A stretch of DNA of 45,637 nucleotides, taken from contig NZ_JAFMYW010000016.1 in NCBI RefSeq assembly GCF_017353175.1, positions 1 through 45,637 of the forward strand. Reading direction: 5' to 3'. The DNA comes from Fibrella forsythiae. GTDB taxonomy: Bacteria > Bacteroidota > Bacteroidia > Cytophagales > Spirosomataceae. Each line of letters opens with the position of its first letter. The first letter of the stretch is position 1. The translations under genes and the position numbers were made by a program. Positions 1 to 7,626 of this stretch are shown here, in pieces. The notes below the pieces were generated by a model, which made no database searches, was not told the origin of the DNA, and saw only the letters and a list, made by a program, of their open reading frames with translations.

Positions 1-1311
1 GGCCAGCGTGGTGAGCTCACCCTGCCACTTGCGGGGCGCTTTCAGGGTATTGACGCTGGTAATGGCCCTATCGATCAGCCGGGTGTGATCCTGCAAAAGG
101 GCCGCCTTCTGATTGGCCAGCAGCCAGGGCGTGGTGTGGTGGAAGTTGCCCCTGGCCCCGCTTTGCAGCTGGCCCTGGTAGTGGGCGTAGCTGAAGAAGC
201 ACTTGGGCGGCATAAACGAGGCCCACTGCTGACGGTGGCCGAACTTCTCTACCAGCTCCAGCTGGGTGATGCGCTGGGCGTACAGATCGTGGCAGGCCTC
301 GGGGCTGGGGCACTTCATGCGCCCGTAGAGCACATCCCGCCAGATCAGGTTGAGAATGTCCTTGGTGTGCTGGGGCGAGAAGCGCTGGGCGGGCCACAGC
401 TTCTCTCTGGCCACTTCCCAGAACGCCTTGGTCAAATAGCGCTTGGTGGCCTCCAGATCAGCAGGGGCGCTGGCTGATGCTGCCGTAGCCGCTGAGCCAG
501 GCGCGCTGGTAGTTGGTTGAGAGAGCCCGCCAGTGGGCTCGGCAGTTCCTACGTGCCTCGCGCCACTGGCCAGGTCACCTCCCGTATCGCTAGAGGCCCC
601 TACAGGCCCGCCCTGACTCGTTATCTGGGCAATGAGTGTGGATAAAGGGCCAGCCGCCCCGCCCCCCCCAGCCCCTTTTAAGGTGGCCCTACCGGGGTGG
701 TGAGCCTTTGGGTCCGCCTCCCGTTTTAATGTCAGAATTTCAACGTCACATCGCACGCCCCGTGGAGACGGTGGCACCGGACTCAACACATCACCCAGAT
801 ACTTATCCACCGTCTCCACACCGCCTTTAGGATAGTTAGTATTCCCTTTAAATGTGTTCTTATCCGGCGAAGTCTGCCGCATATGGGGGGAAAAGCCCGG
901 GTGGGAGGCCCTGGAGAGGTCAATCAGGGGGATCGGCTCAAAGGCCTCGCCCAGCATAATCCACGGGCTTATCCACAGGGTAAAGTCGTGGCGGTGACCC
1001 CGAAACTGCTTGCGGACCAGGCCTGCTGCGATGAGCTTTTCCAAATGATCGTAGATGGTGCGCGTGCCCGCTTTGGTCAAGGTGGCCAGCAAGCGACGAT
1101 TGGTGTAGAGCGGTGGCAGCTCAGCGGAGTCGATGGCCAGGGGGCTGCGCAGGTAAACCCGTAGCTGCTGGCAGTAGATGCTCACCAGAGCGTTAAGCGT
1201 AAGCAGCGAGCCGTGGCGGATTTTGTGAAGCAGATTGGCCTGAACTTCATTATGGGCCTGCACGTGCTGGTTGAGGCGGGTAAAGACGGCTTTTTCGGTA
1301 ATGCTAAGCAT
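1..1311 (-). CDS. Winged-helix DNA-binding protein, partial (runs off left edge)
   Basis: The minus strand is open without a stop from the ATG at 1311 to base 1, giving at least 437 codons. Residues about 70-115 look like a winged helix: a helix containing AGTRTIYDHLEKL is followed by AAGLVRK and a basic wing. Residues about 150-300 are a low-complexity Gly/Ala/Pro/Ser linker. A folded, aromatic-rich C-terminal part follows (residues about 305 onward). The layout of N-terminal DNA-binding domain, flexible linker and second domain fits a plasmid-encoded DNA-binding or replication-associated protein, but I do not recognise the family. No Shine-Dalgarno sequence is visible, which is normal in Bacteroidota. 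Several competing frames here are shadows of this one. The C-terminus lies outside the window. Confidence 0.7.
   Translation of the reverse strand, partial: MLSITEKAVFTRLNQHVQAHNEVQANLLHKIRHGSLLTLNALVSIYCQQLRVYLRSPLAIDSAELPPLYTNRRLLATLTKAGTRTIYDHLEKLIAAGLVRKQFRGHRHDFTLWISPWIMLGEAFEPIPLIDLSRASHPGFSPHMRQTSPDKNTFKGNTNYPKGGVETVDKYLGDVLSPVPPSPRGVRCDVEILTLKREADPKAHHPGRATLKGAGGGGAAGPLSTLIAQITSQGGPVGASSDTGGDLASGARHVGTAEPTGGLSQPTTSAPGSAATAASASAPADLEATKRYLTKAFWEVAREKLWPAQRFSPQHTKDILNLIWRDVLYGRMKCPSPEACHDLYAQRITQLELVEKFGHRQQWASFMPPKCFFSYAHYQGQLQSGARGNFHHTTPWLLANQKAALLQDHTRLIDRAITSVNTLKAPRKWQGELTTLA
637..977. promoter_or_regulatory. Three DnaA-box-like 9-mers inside the linker-coding region
   Basis: TGTGGATAA at 637-645, TTATCCACC at 803-811 and TTATCCACA at 969-977 match the DnaA consensus TTATCCACA on one strand or the other, two of them perfectly. 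They sit about 166 bases apart inside the reading frame of the winged-helix protein. They could be fortuitous in GC-rich coding DNA, or mark a second origin. Confidence 0.35.
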
Positions 1312-1482
1312 AAAAGGGGGGCAAGCGGTTGGGGCGTAGGGGATGAAACGTTGGCGGGCCACAGGTGCAGCCCGCCAATCGCGGTTTCTGTCTAGCTGAA
1401 AGGGGCAAAACGCAGGGGGCAATGATCGTGCTGACCCGTCGGCTTGGACAGGTCACCACTGAATCTTGGACAAAGCGGCACT

Positions 1483-1911
1483 TTAGGTCATAAGCTGTCG
1501 AGGTACGTGCCGCACGCAGGCCAGGTGCCTGAGAATGACAGCAGGCTCCCCGCCCTCCAGGATGGGCACGCTCCCCAGCTGCTCCTGGACGATCTCGTAG
1601 GTGATCAGGGCGTGGGAGATCGTCACCCAGGCCTCATGGGTGAGCACCACCATACCGTACTCATGAGGGACCAGGCGCTCCACCACGGTAAGCAGCCTGG
1701 GGGGCACATACGTGGGCTGGCGATCCAACCAGCGCAGCATATCCTGATCGATGAGGCGGCGAACGGTAGCCAGGGCCTGCCCGCACACAAAGTGGGTCTG
1801 CCAGCGCTGGGCAGCATCGATCACCGTAGGAGCAATGGGGGAGGCCAGGGGGCCGGGGGCAGCGATGTGCTGCCTCACAAAGGTTTTTAAGAGCGAGTGG
1901 AAAGTAGCCAT
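1483..1911 (-). CDS. Hypothetical protein, last gene of small-protein operon
   Basis: The frame encodes 142 residues starting at the ATG at 1911. A GTG one codon upstream is also possible and would overlap the preceding stop. I recognise no family. The protein is soluble and mostly helical, with no signal peptide or membrane segment. The stop of the upstream gene is separated from this ATG by two bases, so translation is probably coupled. It is the last of five or six co-directional small genes transcribed from near 2.9 kb. The overlapping plus-strand frame is a shadow: it lacks an ordered context and runs against the operon. Confidence 0.6.
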   Translation of the reverse strand: MATFHSLLKTFVRQHIAAPGPLASPIAPTVIDAAQRWQTHFVCGQALATVRRLIDQDMLRWLDRQPTYVPPRLLTVVERLVPHEYGMVVLTHEAWVTISHALITYEIVQEQLGSVPILEGGEPAVILRHLACVRHVPRQLMT

Positions 1912-1913
1912 CA

Positions 1914-2243
1914 CTAGAGGCGGTTAGTCGAGTGGAGGAAGTCGATCAACTTAGTTTGCACCAGTAGCCGATGGAAGCTGGCCGCTAGGAGCATCAAGGG
2001 CGGCTCCTGACTCCCAGGGGGCCAGGCGTGGACGTAGCCAAGGTACTGCTCCATAGCGGGGTCGTACTGGATCATACCCAGTAGCTGGGTGGTAGGCTTG
2101 CCAAAACCGTCTAGCTGGGGCTCCTCCGTTTGCCTGCGCAGCTCGCAGGTATGCTCGTCCAGGTGCAGCCAGTGCAGGGCCTCATGGGCCACAGCTTGGA
2201 GATTCGGGTCCACGGCTTCTACGTAAGGGCAGATTGAGCTCAT
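1914..2243 (-). CDS. Hypothetical protein with HExxH motif
   Basis: The frame encodes 109 residues. Residues 16-31 read QAVAHEALHWLHLDEH, which contains HExxH in a hydrophobic helix context (AVAHEALHWLHL), the pattern of zincin metallopeptidases such as ImmA/IrrE-like or M78 proteins. The protein is short for a full peptidase domain and no third ligand is certain, so this could be chance. Its ATG overlaps the stop of the upstream 34-residue peptide (ATGA), so the two are translationally coupled. No membrane segment is seen. Confidence 0.6.
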   Translation of the reverse strand: MSSICPYVEAVDPNLQAVAHEALHWLHLDEHTCELRRQTEEPQLDGFGKPTTQLLGMIQYDPAMEQYLGYVHAWPPGSQEPPLMLLAASFHRLLVQTKLIDFLHSTNRL

Positions 2244-2344
2244 GGCAGGTGCTTGTCTAGGGGGTTAGTGAAGGCCCTCTTGATGCGGGGTATGACCAGG
2301 GAGGCCACCACCAGTCCGATTACGGTAAGGGCTAACTCGTTCAT
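2240..2344 (-). CDS. 34-residue single-span membrane peptide
   Basis: A short frame between two longer genes starts MNELALTVIGLVVASLVIPR and ends KHLP. It has an ATGA overlap with the gene upstream (ATG at 2344-2342, TGA of the upstream gene at 2343-2341) and another with the gene downstream (TGA at 2242-2240, ATG at 2243-2241). Residues about 4-19 form one hydrophobic helix followed by a basic stretch (PRIKR), predicting a single membrane span with the basic end in the cytoplasm by the positive-inside rule. The double overlap strongly supports real translation. Function is unknown; a small membrane effector, toxin or holin-like peptide is conceivable. Confidence 0.65.
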   Translation of the reverse strand: MNELALTVIGLVVASLVIPRIKRAFTNPLDKHLP

Positions 2345-2664
2345 AGGGTAGGCAGGGGGATCTTGGCCAGCCACAACAGCTGCTCGTAGTAGCTGATCAG
2401 CTCGTTTAGCGGAGCGGCCAATAGATGCGCCTCGGCCTCCTCACTAGAGCCGATCCAATGTTCGACTAAGCCTACCCCGGGGCTAATGCTCTGGTAGGGG
2501 GCGATGTAAATGGCCAAGGCTTTCCCAGACTGCCAGTGCTGGCGCTGGGCGTAGAGATCGCGCAACCGGTGCAGAATCAGCCGAATATCGGGGTCTTGCG
2601 GGGAGGGGTGTAACCGCTGGTTACTCCCGGTGTTGGCACTTTGCTTCTGGCTCTGATTAGGCAT
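2341..2664 (-). CDS. Hypothetical protein in small-protein operon
   Basis: The frame encodes 107 residues. It has a polar, Gln/Asn/Ser-rich N-terminus (residues 1-25) and then helices rich in Leu, Tyr and Trp. No family is recognised, and no signal peptide or membrane segment is present. It overlaps the upstream gene by eight bases and the downstream membrane peptide by four, so it is an internal cistron of a compact operon. Confidence 0.6.
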   Translation of the reverse strand: MPNQSQKQSANTGSNQRLHPSPQDPDIRLILHRLRDLYAQRQHWQSGKALAIYIAPYQSISPGVGLVEHWIGSSEEAEAHLLAAPLNELISYYEQLLWLAKIPLPTL

Positions 2665-2872
2665 GGCGGTTGTGCTTGATAGAGGTGAGCTGATCCCGCA
2701 TCAAGAGATCATACAGGGCAGCGCTGGTGGGCGAGCCCGAGAGGCGCTCTTTGAGGCGCACCCGGGCCAGGATCTGGTAGTCCTGAATTTGCTTAAGGCG
2801 GCCCAGGGTGACTTTTGTGGGGGGAGGGGGCGTGGCGCTTTGGCCAGGCTTGACTACATTTGTGCGATTCAT
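2657..2872 (-). CDS. Small basic protein, first gene of small-protein operon
   Basis: The frame encodes 71 residues from the ATG at 2872; a TTG two codons upstream is a weaker start. A Pro-rich N-terminus (PPPP at about residues 16-19) precedes a basic helical part with LGRLKQIQDYQILARVRLKE. The family is not recognised; the charge suggests nucleic-acid or protein binding. It leads an operon running to 1483 in which every junction overlaps or nearly does. Confidence 0.55.
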   Translation of the reverse strand: MNRTNVVKPGQSATPPPPTKVTLGRLKQIQDYQILARVRLKERLSGSPTSAALYDLLMRDQLTSIKHNRHA

Positions 2873-2893
2873 GATCAACTTCGGTTGGTTTAT

Positions 2894-2933
2894 AGCCCTG
2901 GCTCTGTCTGATACACAGGTCGGGGCTTTTTTA
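2894..2933 (+). terminator. Hairpin with T-run at head of small-protein operon
   Basis: AGCCC at 2894-2898 pairs with GGGCT at 2923-2927, helped by CTGT/ACAG inside, and is followed by TTTTTT on the plus strand. No plus-strand gene precedes it, so it may end read-through or antisense transcription, or form a leader structure of the minus-strand operon. Confidence 0.4.
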
Positions 2934-2989
2934 TTGGGAAATGGGTAAGCTCTTTTAGATGGGCTTGTTAGCGAATCGGCCTGCTCAAT

Positions 2990-3307
2990 CTATTTTGAGA
3001 GTAAGACCTCTGTGGCAGCCTCAACCAACTCAGTTAACTCAGGATCGGCTACGTGTAACGAATAGGCATTTTTCCAGCGAAACCAGTTAAGAAGGGTGTC
3101 AACCTTTGGTTGCAAACGAACAACCTCCTGTATTACCGCTAACTGACCAACATCTTCGGGAAGGCGGGCTTTGGCGGCCCTCATTCGCTCTTTATACATC
3201 CTTGAGGCGCTTACCTTTTGCATCATTTTTTTAGCCTTTAATTGAAAAAATGGGCCGATCAGGCATTGCTTGCTTGTAAACGAACGCCTTCGTAATATTT
3301 TTGTCAT
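2990..3307 (-). CDS. Hypothetical protein divergent from the XRE/S24 repressor
   Basis: The frame is open to 3421, but starting there would overlap the divergent repressor and its operators. The ATG at 3307 (MTKILRRRSF, 105 residues) is preferred; ATG at 3226 or 3223 is possible. The middle is strongly basic (KVSASRMYKERMRAAKARL), with a helical C-terminus ending LVEAATEVLLSK. Its position opposite a CI-like repressor recalls the early-gene side of a phage-type switch, but I see no recognisable helix-turn-helix. The divergent spacing suggests control by the same operators. Confidence 0.45.
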   Translation of the reverse strand: MTKILRRRSFTSKQCLIGPFFQLKAKKMMQKVSASRMYKERMRAAKARLPEDVGQLAVIQEVVRLQPKVDTLLNWFRWKNAYSLHVADPELTELVEAATEVLLSK

Positions 3308-3365
3308 AACCCGAGGCCTCAAAAACAGAGACCCTTGTAATGACATCTCAAATATACAGGAGTGA

Positions 3366-3403
3366 CTTGTAATTTTACAAGCAACTCTGTGTAAAATATT
3401 TAC
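3366..3403. promoter_or_regulatory. Operator-like inverted repeats in the divergent promoter region
   Basis: CTTGTAA TT TTACAAG at 3366-3381 is an inverted repeat with 7-bp arms. A second, shorter one (GTAAA ATA TTTAC) lies at 3391-3403, directly before the GTG start of the repressor. The spacing of about 25 bp and the position between divergent genes fit binding of the S24-type repressor to its own control region. Confidence 0.55.
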
Positions 3404-3405
3404 TT

Positions 3406-4092
3406 GTGACCCCCTTAGCACAGAAGATTAAAGAGCTTAGAAAAAGCAACGGTCTGAATCAGACACAGTTAGCTAAGAAACTAGGGATAACCCCCCAGTC
3501 TGTCTCCGAGTGGGAGAGTGGTAGAACAAGGCCAGACATCAGCAAACTTTTGGAGCTAGCTCATGCGCTGGACACTACAGTTGATGAGTTAGTACCATCA
3601 ACCACCCAAAGTCAAGGCCAGTCCAGCAATAGAATAAAGCGAGTAATGGTGGATATAGGCATGTCTAAGAAACTGCCTTTAATCAGTATAAAAGGCCAAG
3701 CTAACGTCATTGAAAATAGCTTGGAAGGATGTCAACTCAAGTTTATCGAAGACTATTATCAACTCTACATTCCAGGCGTCGATCTAGACGAAGACAAACA
3801 TGTTATAATTGAGATAGAAGGGGACTCGATGGAACCTGAAATCAAGAACCGGGCAATGGTGCTAGGAGAGCACATAACTACTGATAATGTCCGCTACGAG
3901 TCCAATGGCGTGTACGCGGTGCTATACGCTCACCGATTTGTAGTTAAGCGGATCAAGACTAATGACATTACTCAGAAAAAGCAGTTGATTTTATATTCAG
4001 ATAATGACCGTTATGGACCCATGACCGTTGAGGCCACAGATATCAAATGTCTATGGAAGATTTCGCGGATTGTGGATTCATTGGTATATTAA
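3406..4092 (+). CDS. XRE-family repressor with S24 (LexA/CI-like) domain
   Basis: The protein has 228 residues and starts with GTG; no ATG lies near. Residues about 4-60 are a classical XRE helix-turn-helix (LNQTQLAKKLGITPQSVSEW). Residues about 110-220 are an S24 peptidase fold with the catalytic Ser in GDSMEP and the Lys in RFVVKRI. Such repressors bind operators as dimers and, in phage CI or LexA, cleave themselves when the SOS response activates RecA. The position where an Ala-Gly scissile bond is usual, after LPLISIKGQ, reads Ala-Asn here, so autocleavage may be lost. It sits divergently from a small gene over operator-like repeats and probably autoregulates. Confidence 0.85.
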   Translation: MTPLAQKIKELRKSNGLNQTQLAKKLGITPQSVSEWESGRTRPDISKLLELAHALDTTVDELVPSTTQSQGQSSNRIKRVMVDIGMSKKLPLISIKGQANVIENSLEGCQLKFIEDYYQLYIPGVDLDEDKHVIIEIEGDSMEPEIKNRAMVLGEHITTDNVRYESNGVYAVLYAHRFVVKRIKTNDITQKKQLILYSDNDRYGPMTVEATDIKCLWKISRIVDSLVY

Positions 4093-4119
4093 ATCAATCC
4101 TTCGTTGCTCCAAATCTCA

Positions 4120-4368
4120 ATGCGACATACTAGACTAGTCATTCGTCAGACTGAGCTTCACTACGAGTTGACGTGTACCCTGATCCCAGAAACCGAACGC
4201 GAGCAACAAGCCATCACCCACTCAGAAGCAGGACTAGGTACAGAGGCTGAACAGGAGCTACTGGAACGCTACGTGGCTTTTATCCGTATGCCAGGCTATG
4301 AAGTCATTGAAGGGCAGATAATGGGCAGCACTTACCAGGCTAAAGTCAGAAACCAGCTTACCAGGTAG
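4120..4368 (+). CDS. Hypothetical protein downstream of repressor
   Basis: The frame encodes 82 residues from the ATG at 4120; a TTG at 4105 would add five. It has a beta-rich N-terminus (TRLVIRQTELHYELTCTLI) and an acidic helix (EAEQELLERYVAFIR). No family is recognised. It lies 27 bases after the repressor stop and is probably co-transcribed with it. Confidence 0.5.
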   Translation: MRHTRLVIRQTELHYELTCTLIPETEREQQAITHSEAGLGTEAEQELLERYVAFIRMPGYEVIEGQIMGSTYQAKVRNQLTR

Positions 4369-4396
4369 TCTACGTAGCCTGTGTGGTGCCTCCTTA

Positions 4397-4404
4397 TATC
4401 TTTG
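4397..4404 (+). promoter_or_regulatory. Bacteroidota-type -7 box upstream of XRE gene
   Basis: TATCTTTG matches the TAnnTTTG -7 element of the main Bacteroidota sigma factor. The -33 element is poor. A start about 7 bases downstream would leave a leader of about 14 bases before the ATG at 4425. Confidence 0.4.
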
Positions 4405-4424
4405 AAACTTAGATAACCAATTAT

Positions 4425-4643
4425 ATGTCAGCGGAACAACAAGATATCAAGCGGCAGGTGGCCAACCTGATCCGGGAGGCTCGCAAGGCAAAAGGATTGA
4501 CTCAAAAGGAATTAGGAGATATGATTGGTGTTGCCGAGTCAACCTTCAGTAGGTTCGAGAAGGGTGGCCAAAACCTGACTTTAGATACCTTGCAACGGAT
4601 TTCGGTGGCGTTGGGTGTCAGCTTATTCATAGATTTCAAATAA
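4425..4643 (+). CDS. Small XRE-family helix-turn-helix protein
   Basis: The protein has 72 residues that consist almost entirely of one XRE domain: LTQKELGDMIGVAESTFSRF forms the turn and recognition helix, and the protein ends LGVSLFIDFK. It resembles HipB-like or antitoxin-type regulators that bind palindromes as dimers, but no toxin gene adjoins it. A 24-bp perfect palindrome starts 18 bases after its stop codon and could be its target, or that of the S24 repressor. Confidence 0.8.
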   Translation: MSAEQQDIKRQVANLIREARKAKGLTQKELGDMIGVAESTFSRFEKGGQNLTLDTLQRISVALGVSLFIDFK

Positions 4644-4660
4644 GCTATTTTTTTGCCCCA

Positions 4661-4684
4661 ATACTTGTATTATAATACAAGTAT
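4661..4684. promoter_or_regulatory. Perfect 24-bp palindrome
   Basis: The twelve bases ATACTTGTATTA are followed by their exact reverse complement. The outer arms carry CTTGTA...TACAAG, the same half-site as the operator at 3366-3381, so it is probably a regulator binding site for the broken gene downstream. It could also fold as a hairpin at the end of the XRE transcript. Confidence 0.55.
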
Positions 4685-4788
4685 CTGTATATTTATAGAG
4701 TTGAAAGTCAACAAAAAAGCCCCAACGCTCAGCATTCGGGAAGATCGTAGCGAAGGGGCAGAAATCAATCACTTAACATCACTGTCAA

Positions 4789-5025
4789 ATGAAGACCGTG
4801 CAAACTTACGCCCAATCTACGGGCAGAGCAACTCCCCTTGAGCCTACTGCTCAAACCTTATAGCAGCAAATAGAGATCCTGCAAAACGTGGTGCTGACCT
4901 TGAACAACCCGACATTTCGATTGAAGTATAGTTACGTGGCCACGGCCAGTGAGCAACAGTTGAGCCAGGCATTGACCCGGGTGATCGGAGAATTAGATCC
5001 GCTGCTGATAGAGGCGCTGGCCTAA
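4789..5025 (+). pseudogene. Small conserved gene interrupted by an in-frame amber codon
   Basis: ATG at 4789 opens MKTVQTYAQSTGRATPLEPT..., which stops at TAG (4861-4863). The same frame then continues for about 50 codons (LQNVVLTLNNPTFRLKYSYV...) to TAA at 5025. The part after the TAG has a paralogue at 8244-8423 with mostly synonymous differences, so it has evolved as protein-coding sequence. Without the amber codon the protein would have 78 residues. The family is not recognised; the tail is acidic and helical (GELDPLLIEAL). Whether the first 24 codons belong to the same gene is an inference from the frame and the composition. Confidence 0.55.
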
Positions 5026-5052
5026 GAAGCTATTCAATCGATTTACCTTATC

Positions 5053-5082
5053 AAGCCAGCTTATCACGGGATAGGCTGGCTT
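5053..5082 (+). terminator. Hairpin terminator after the broken small gene
   Basis: AAGCCAGC (5053-5060) pairs with GCTGGCTT (5075-5082); an inner TTATC/GATA extends the stem. The T-rich tail is weak (TTGTTGATT). The same stem-loop plan recurs after the paralogue at 8450-8480. Confidence 0.55.
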
Positions 5083-5428
5083 GTTGATTATAGAAAGCTG
5101 GAGAGGCAGTTCTACAGACAAGCGATCAATGTCGTACGCGCGTAAATCGTCTCACGAACTCAACGGTAACGCTGAAATAGGATGTTGATTTGCGAAATGG
5201 CCATTTGAGACGGTTGAATAAAGCTGACAACCGCAGCCAAGCAGGACAAGGTAATGTCTCGGAGAAACGGGCGTTTTTATGAGATGGGTATACTGTCAGT
5301 TGAAGTCATGACTATCACAATTTAATTTAGTCGAAGTAGTTCAATAACTTGCGGTATAATACCTAATCAGACTCAAAAAGCCCTAAACCCTTACTATACG
5401 TTGAGAGCTTAGGTATACTCCTATCTAA
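5083..5428. other. Gene-free spacer before kinase gene
   Basis: There are 346 bases with no reading frame I would call. They must hold the promoter of the kinase at 5429, but I see no convincing TAnnTTTG box. An AT-rich stretch lies at about 5320-5370. Confidence 0.4.
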
Positions 5429-7573
5429 TTGATTTTGACACCAACAGCTAGCTTCGGCCCATATCCTTTTTTACGGAATGGTGGCCAAATGGGAGCACTT
5501 ATCCGTGCCTATGATTGGGCTGCATCTCCCCTGGGAGTACCCGATCAATGGCCTTCTAGTCTACGCGCATCGGTCAGCAACATGCTGAATACGGGTCTGC
5601 CGATGTTAGTCCTCTGGGGGCCAGATCTAATTTGTCTCTACAATGACTATGTCATTCCTAGTCTAGATCCCGCTACCCAGCATCCTGCTATCGGCAAACC
5701 TTCTGCCCAAATATGGCTACAAGCTTGGCCTGTCGTTGGCCCACTGTTGAAAGGTGTTTTGCAAAGTGGTGAACCGGTGACCTTTCAGGACGTACCGATG
5801 GTATTTTACCGCCACGGAAACACAGAAGAGGTATTCTGGACCTTCTGTTACAGCCCAATAATGACCGAAGACGGTCATATCGAGGGTATTCTTGCCACCT
5901 GCCTGGAAACCACCCAAGGTGTTCGGGCGCGACAGCAACTGGAACAAAATCAGCAAAAATTGCTGGCTTCATTCAATGAATCTCCTGTGGGCATCGCGAT
6001 TATTAGTCGTGAGAAGCTCACGTTCCGGATGGTAAACCCATTCTATGGACACCTCGTTGGACGTATGCCTGACGAAATTATGGGTAAGCCACTGTTAGAG
6101 GCTTTGCCTGAACTAGCCGGGCAAGGTTTTGATCAGTTATTACAAGAAGTAATCACTACGGGTAAGCCCTTTATTGCCAACGAAATAGCCGTTGACATCG
6201 TCCGTAACAATCACTTGGAGACCATTTATGTTGATCTGACCTATCAGCCCCAGCGTGAAGCTGACAATCACATTTCTGGTGTCCTTATCGTTGCTATCGA
6301 TGTTACTGAGCAGGTGAAAGCTCGGCAAAAAATTGAAGCAGGCGAAGCGTCATTACAGAGAGCCATTGAACTGGCTGAGTTGGGCACTTGGCACATCGAT
6401 ACGGTAACCGGGATAATTACTTGTTCTGAACGCTTGCGAAGCTGGTTAGGCTTAGAAGGCGCCATACTAAGAGCCGAAGCCTCTCCCCGCATCCATTCTA
6501 GAGACCAGGTGCGAATTCGACTTGCGATGGAGAAGGCGTTGGAAAGAGGGAGCCCTGGCCTTTTTGATGAGGTGTATACGATTACCAACGCGATTACGGG
6601 GCAGGACCGGATCATCCATGCCAGTGGGCAGACCTTGTTTGATACGGATGGCAATTCGCTTTCTATATCCGGCACGGCTCAGGATGTGACGGTCCAACAG
6701 CAGTTACAATTGGCGTTGGAGAATGAGGTACAGATACGGATAGAAGAATTGGCAGCTATCAATGAAGAGTTAAGGGCCACCAATAATAGGCTGGCCACCA
6801 CCAATGACGAGTTGATTGAATCCACTGCCTTGCTTGTTCGCTCGAATGAAAACCTGCAAAAATTCGCTTATGTAGCCAGCCACGACTTACAGGAACCTTT
6901 ACGTAAAATTCAGCAGTTCGGGGATCTGTTACAACGGCAGTATGCTGACTCAACAGGTGAGCAATTGGATTATCTACAGCGCATGCAGGGGGCTGCCAAT
7001 CGCATGTCGATGCTCATCAAAGACCTGTTGAACTTTTCCCGCATCGCTACCCAGCGCGACGAGAGTGAAGTGTTGTCACTCAGTGACGTACTCGGTAGTG
7101 TTTTAACCGTCTTCGAACTTGTGATTGCGGAAACGAATGCTCGGATTGAGGTTGATCCATTGCCACAAATAAAGGGAGATCCTACTCAACTAAGTCAACT
7201 TTTCCAGAATTTGCTGAGTAACGCCCTGAAATTTAGTCGGGTTGATTCATCAGGAAGGCCTAGCATTCCCCAAATCGCTATTCGATATAAGTTGGTTAAT
7301 GCCAATGATTTACCGCTTTCCGTAAAACCAGGTCGGTTCACAACTCAGTATCATTACATTGCTGTCGTTGATAACGGCATTGGCTTTGATGAGCGGTATC
7401 TGGATCGTATCTTTCAGGTATTCCAGCGGCTGCATGGCAAGATGGAGTTTACTGGTACAGGGATTGGTTTGGCCGTCGTTGAAAAAGTAGTCATTAATCA
7501 CGGTGGAGCCATTACCGCCAGCAGCAAGCCAGGGGGAGGATCTACCTTTCAGGTTTACTTTCCTACTGGCTGA
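5429..7573 (+). CDS. Soluble multi-PAS sensor histidine kinase
   Basis: The protein has 714 residues and no membrane segment. The start must be TTG (5429 or 5435): a TAA lies immediately upstream, and the first internal Met is inside the conserved GGQMGALIRAYDW motif. Residues about 10-165 are a PAS-like sensor module seen again in the kinase at 15750. Two further PAS domains follow (about 170-295 and 305-425), then a coiled coil, the dimerisation domain with H-box SHDLQEPLRK (His485) and an ATPase domain with the N-box NLLSNALKF and glycine motifs DNGIGF and GTGIGL. It would autophosphorylate on His485 and pass phosphate to a receiver, most simply the one encoded 53 bases downstream. The PAS ligand is unknown. 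Confidence 0.9.
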   Translation: MILTPTASFGPYPFLRNGGQMGALIRAYDWAASPLGVPDQWPSSLRASVSNMLNTGLPMLVLWGPDLICLYNDYVIPSLDPATQHPAIGKPSAQIWLQAWPVVGPLLKGVLQSGEPVTFQDVPMVFYRHGNTEEVFWTFCYSPIMTEDGHIEGILATCLETTQGVRARQQLEQNQQKLLASFNESPVGIAIISREKLTFRMVNPFYGHLVGRMPDEIMGKPLLEALPELAGQGFDQLLQEVITTGKPFIANEIAVDIVRNNHLETIYVDLTYQPQREADNHISGVLIVAIDVTEQVKARQKIEAGEASLQRAIELAELGTWHIDTVTGIITCSERLRSWLGLEGAILRAEASPRIHSRDQVRIRLAMEKALERGSPGLFDEVYTITNAITGQDRIIHASGQTLFDTDGNSLSISGTAQDVTVQQQLQLALENEVQIRIEELAAINEELRATNNRLATTNDELIESTALLVRSNENLQKFAYVASHDLQEPLRKIQQFGDLLQRQYADSTGEQLDYLQRMQGAANRMSMLIKDLLNFSRIATQRDESEVLSLSDVLGSVLTVFELVIAETNARIEVDPLPQIKGDPTQLSQLFQNLLSNALKFSRVDSSGRPSIPQIAIRYKLVNANDLPLSVKPGRFTTQYHYIAVVDNGIGFDERYLDRIFQVFQRLHGKMEFTGTGIGLAVVEKVVINHGGAITASSKPGGGSTFQVYFPTG

Positions 7574-7626
7574 CAACTGGGGAAATGGGCTCGTTTTAGA
7601 CTAGCTTTACTTAACAAAAAAAAACG

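Noticed and set aside
85-1890. Plus-strand frames in the first 1.9 kb (for example 85-477, 883-1164 and 1444-1890).
   Set aside because: They are antisense to the continuous minus-strand frame 1-1311 and to the overlapping small-protein operon, and have shadow-like composition.
4653-4841. A 62-codon frame starting within the 24-bp palindrome region.
   Set aside because: It overlaps the start of the broken gene at 4789 in another frame, begins next to a regulatory palindrome and has no recognisable composition.
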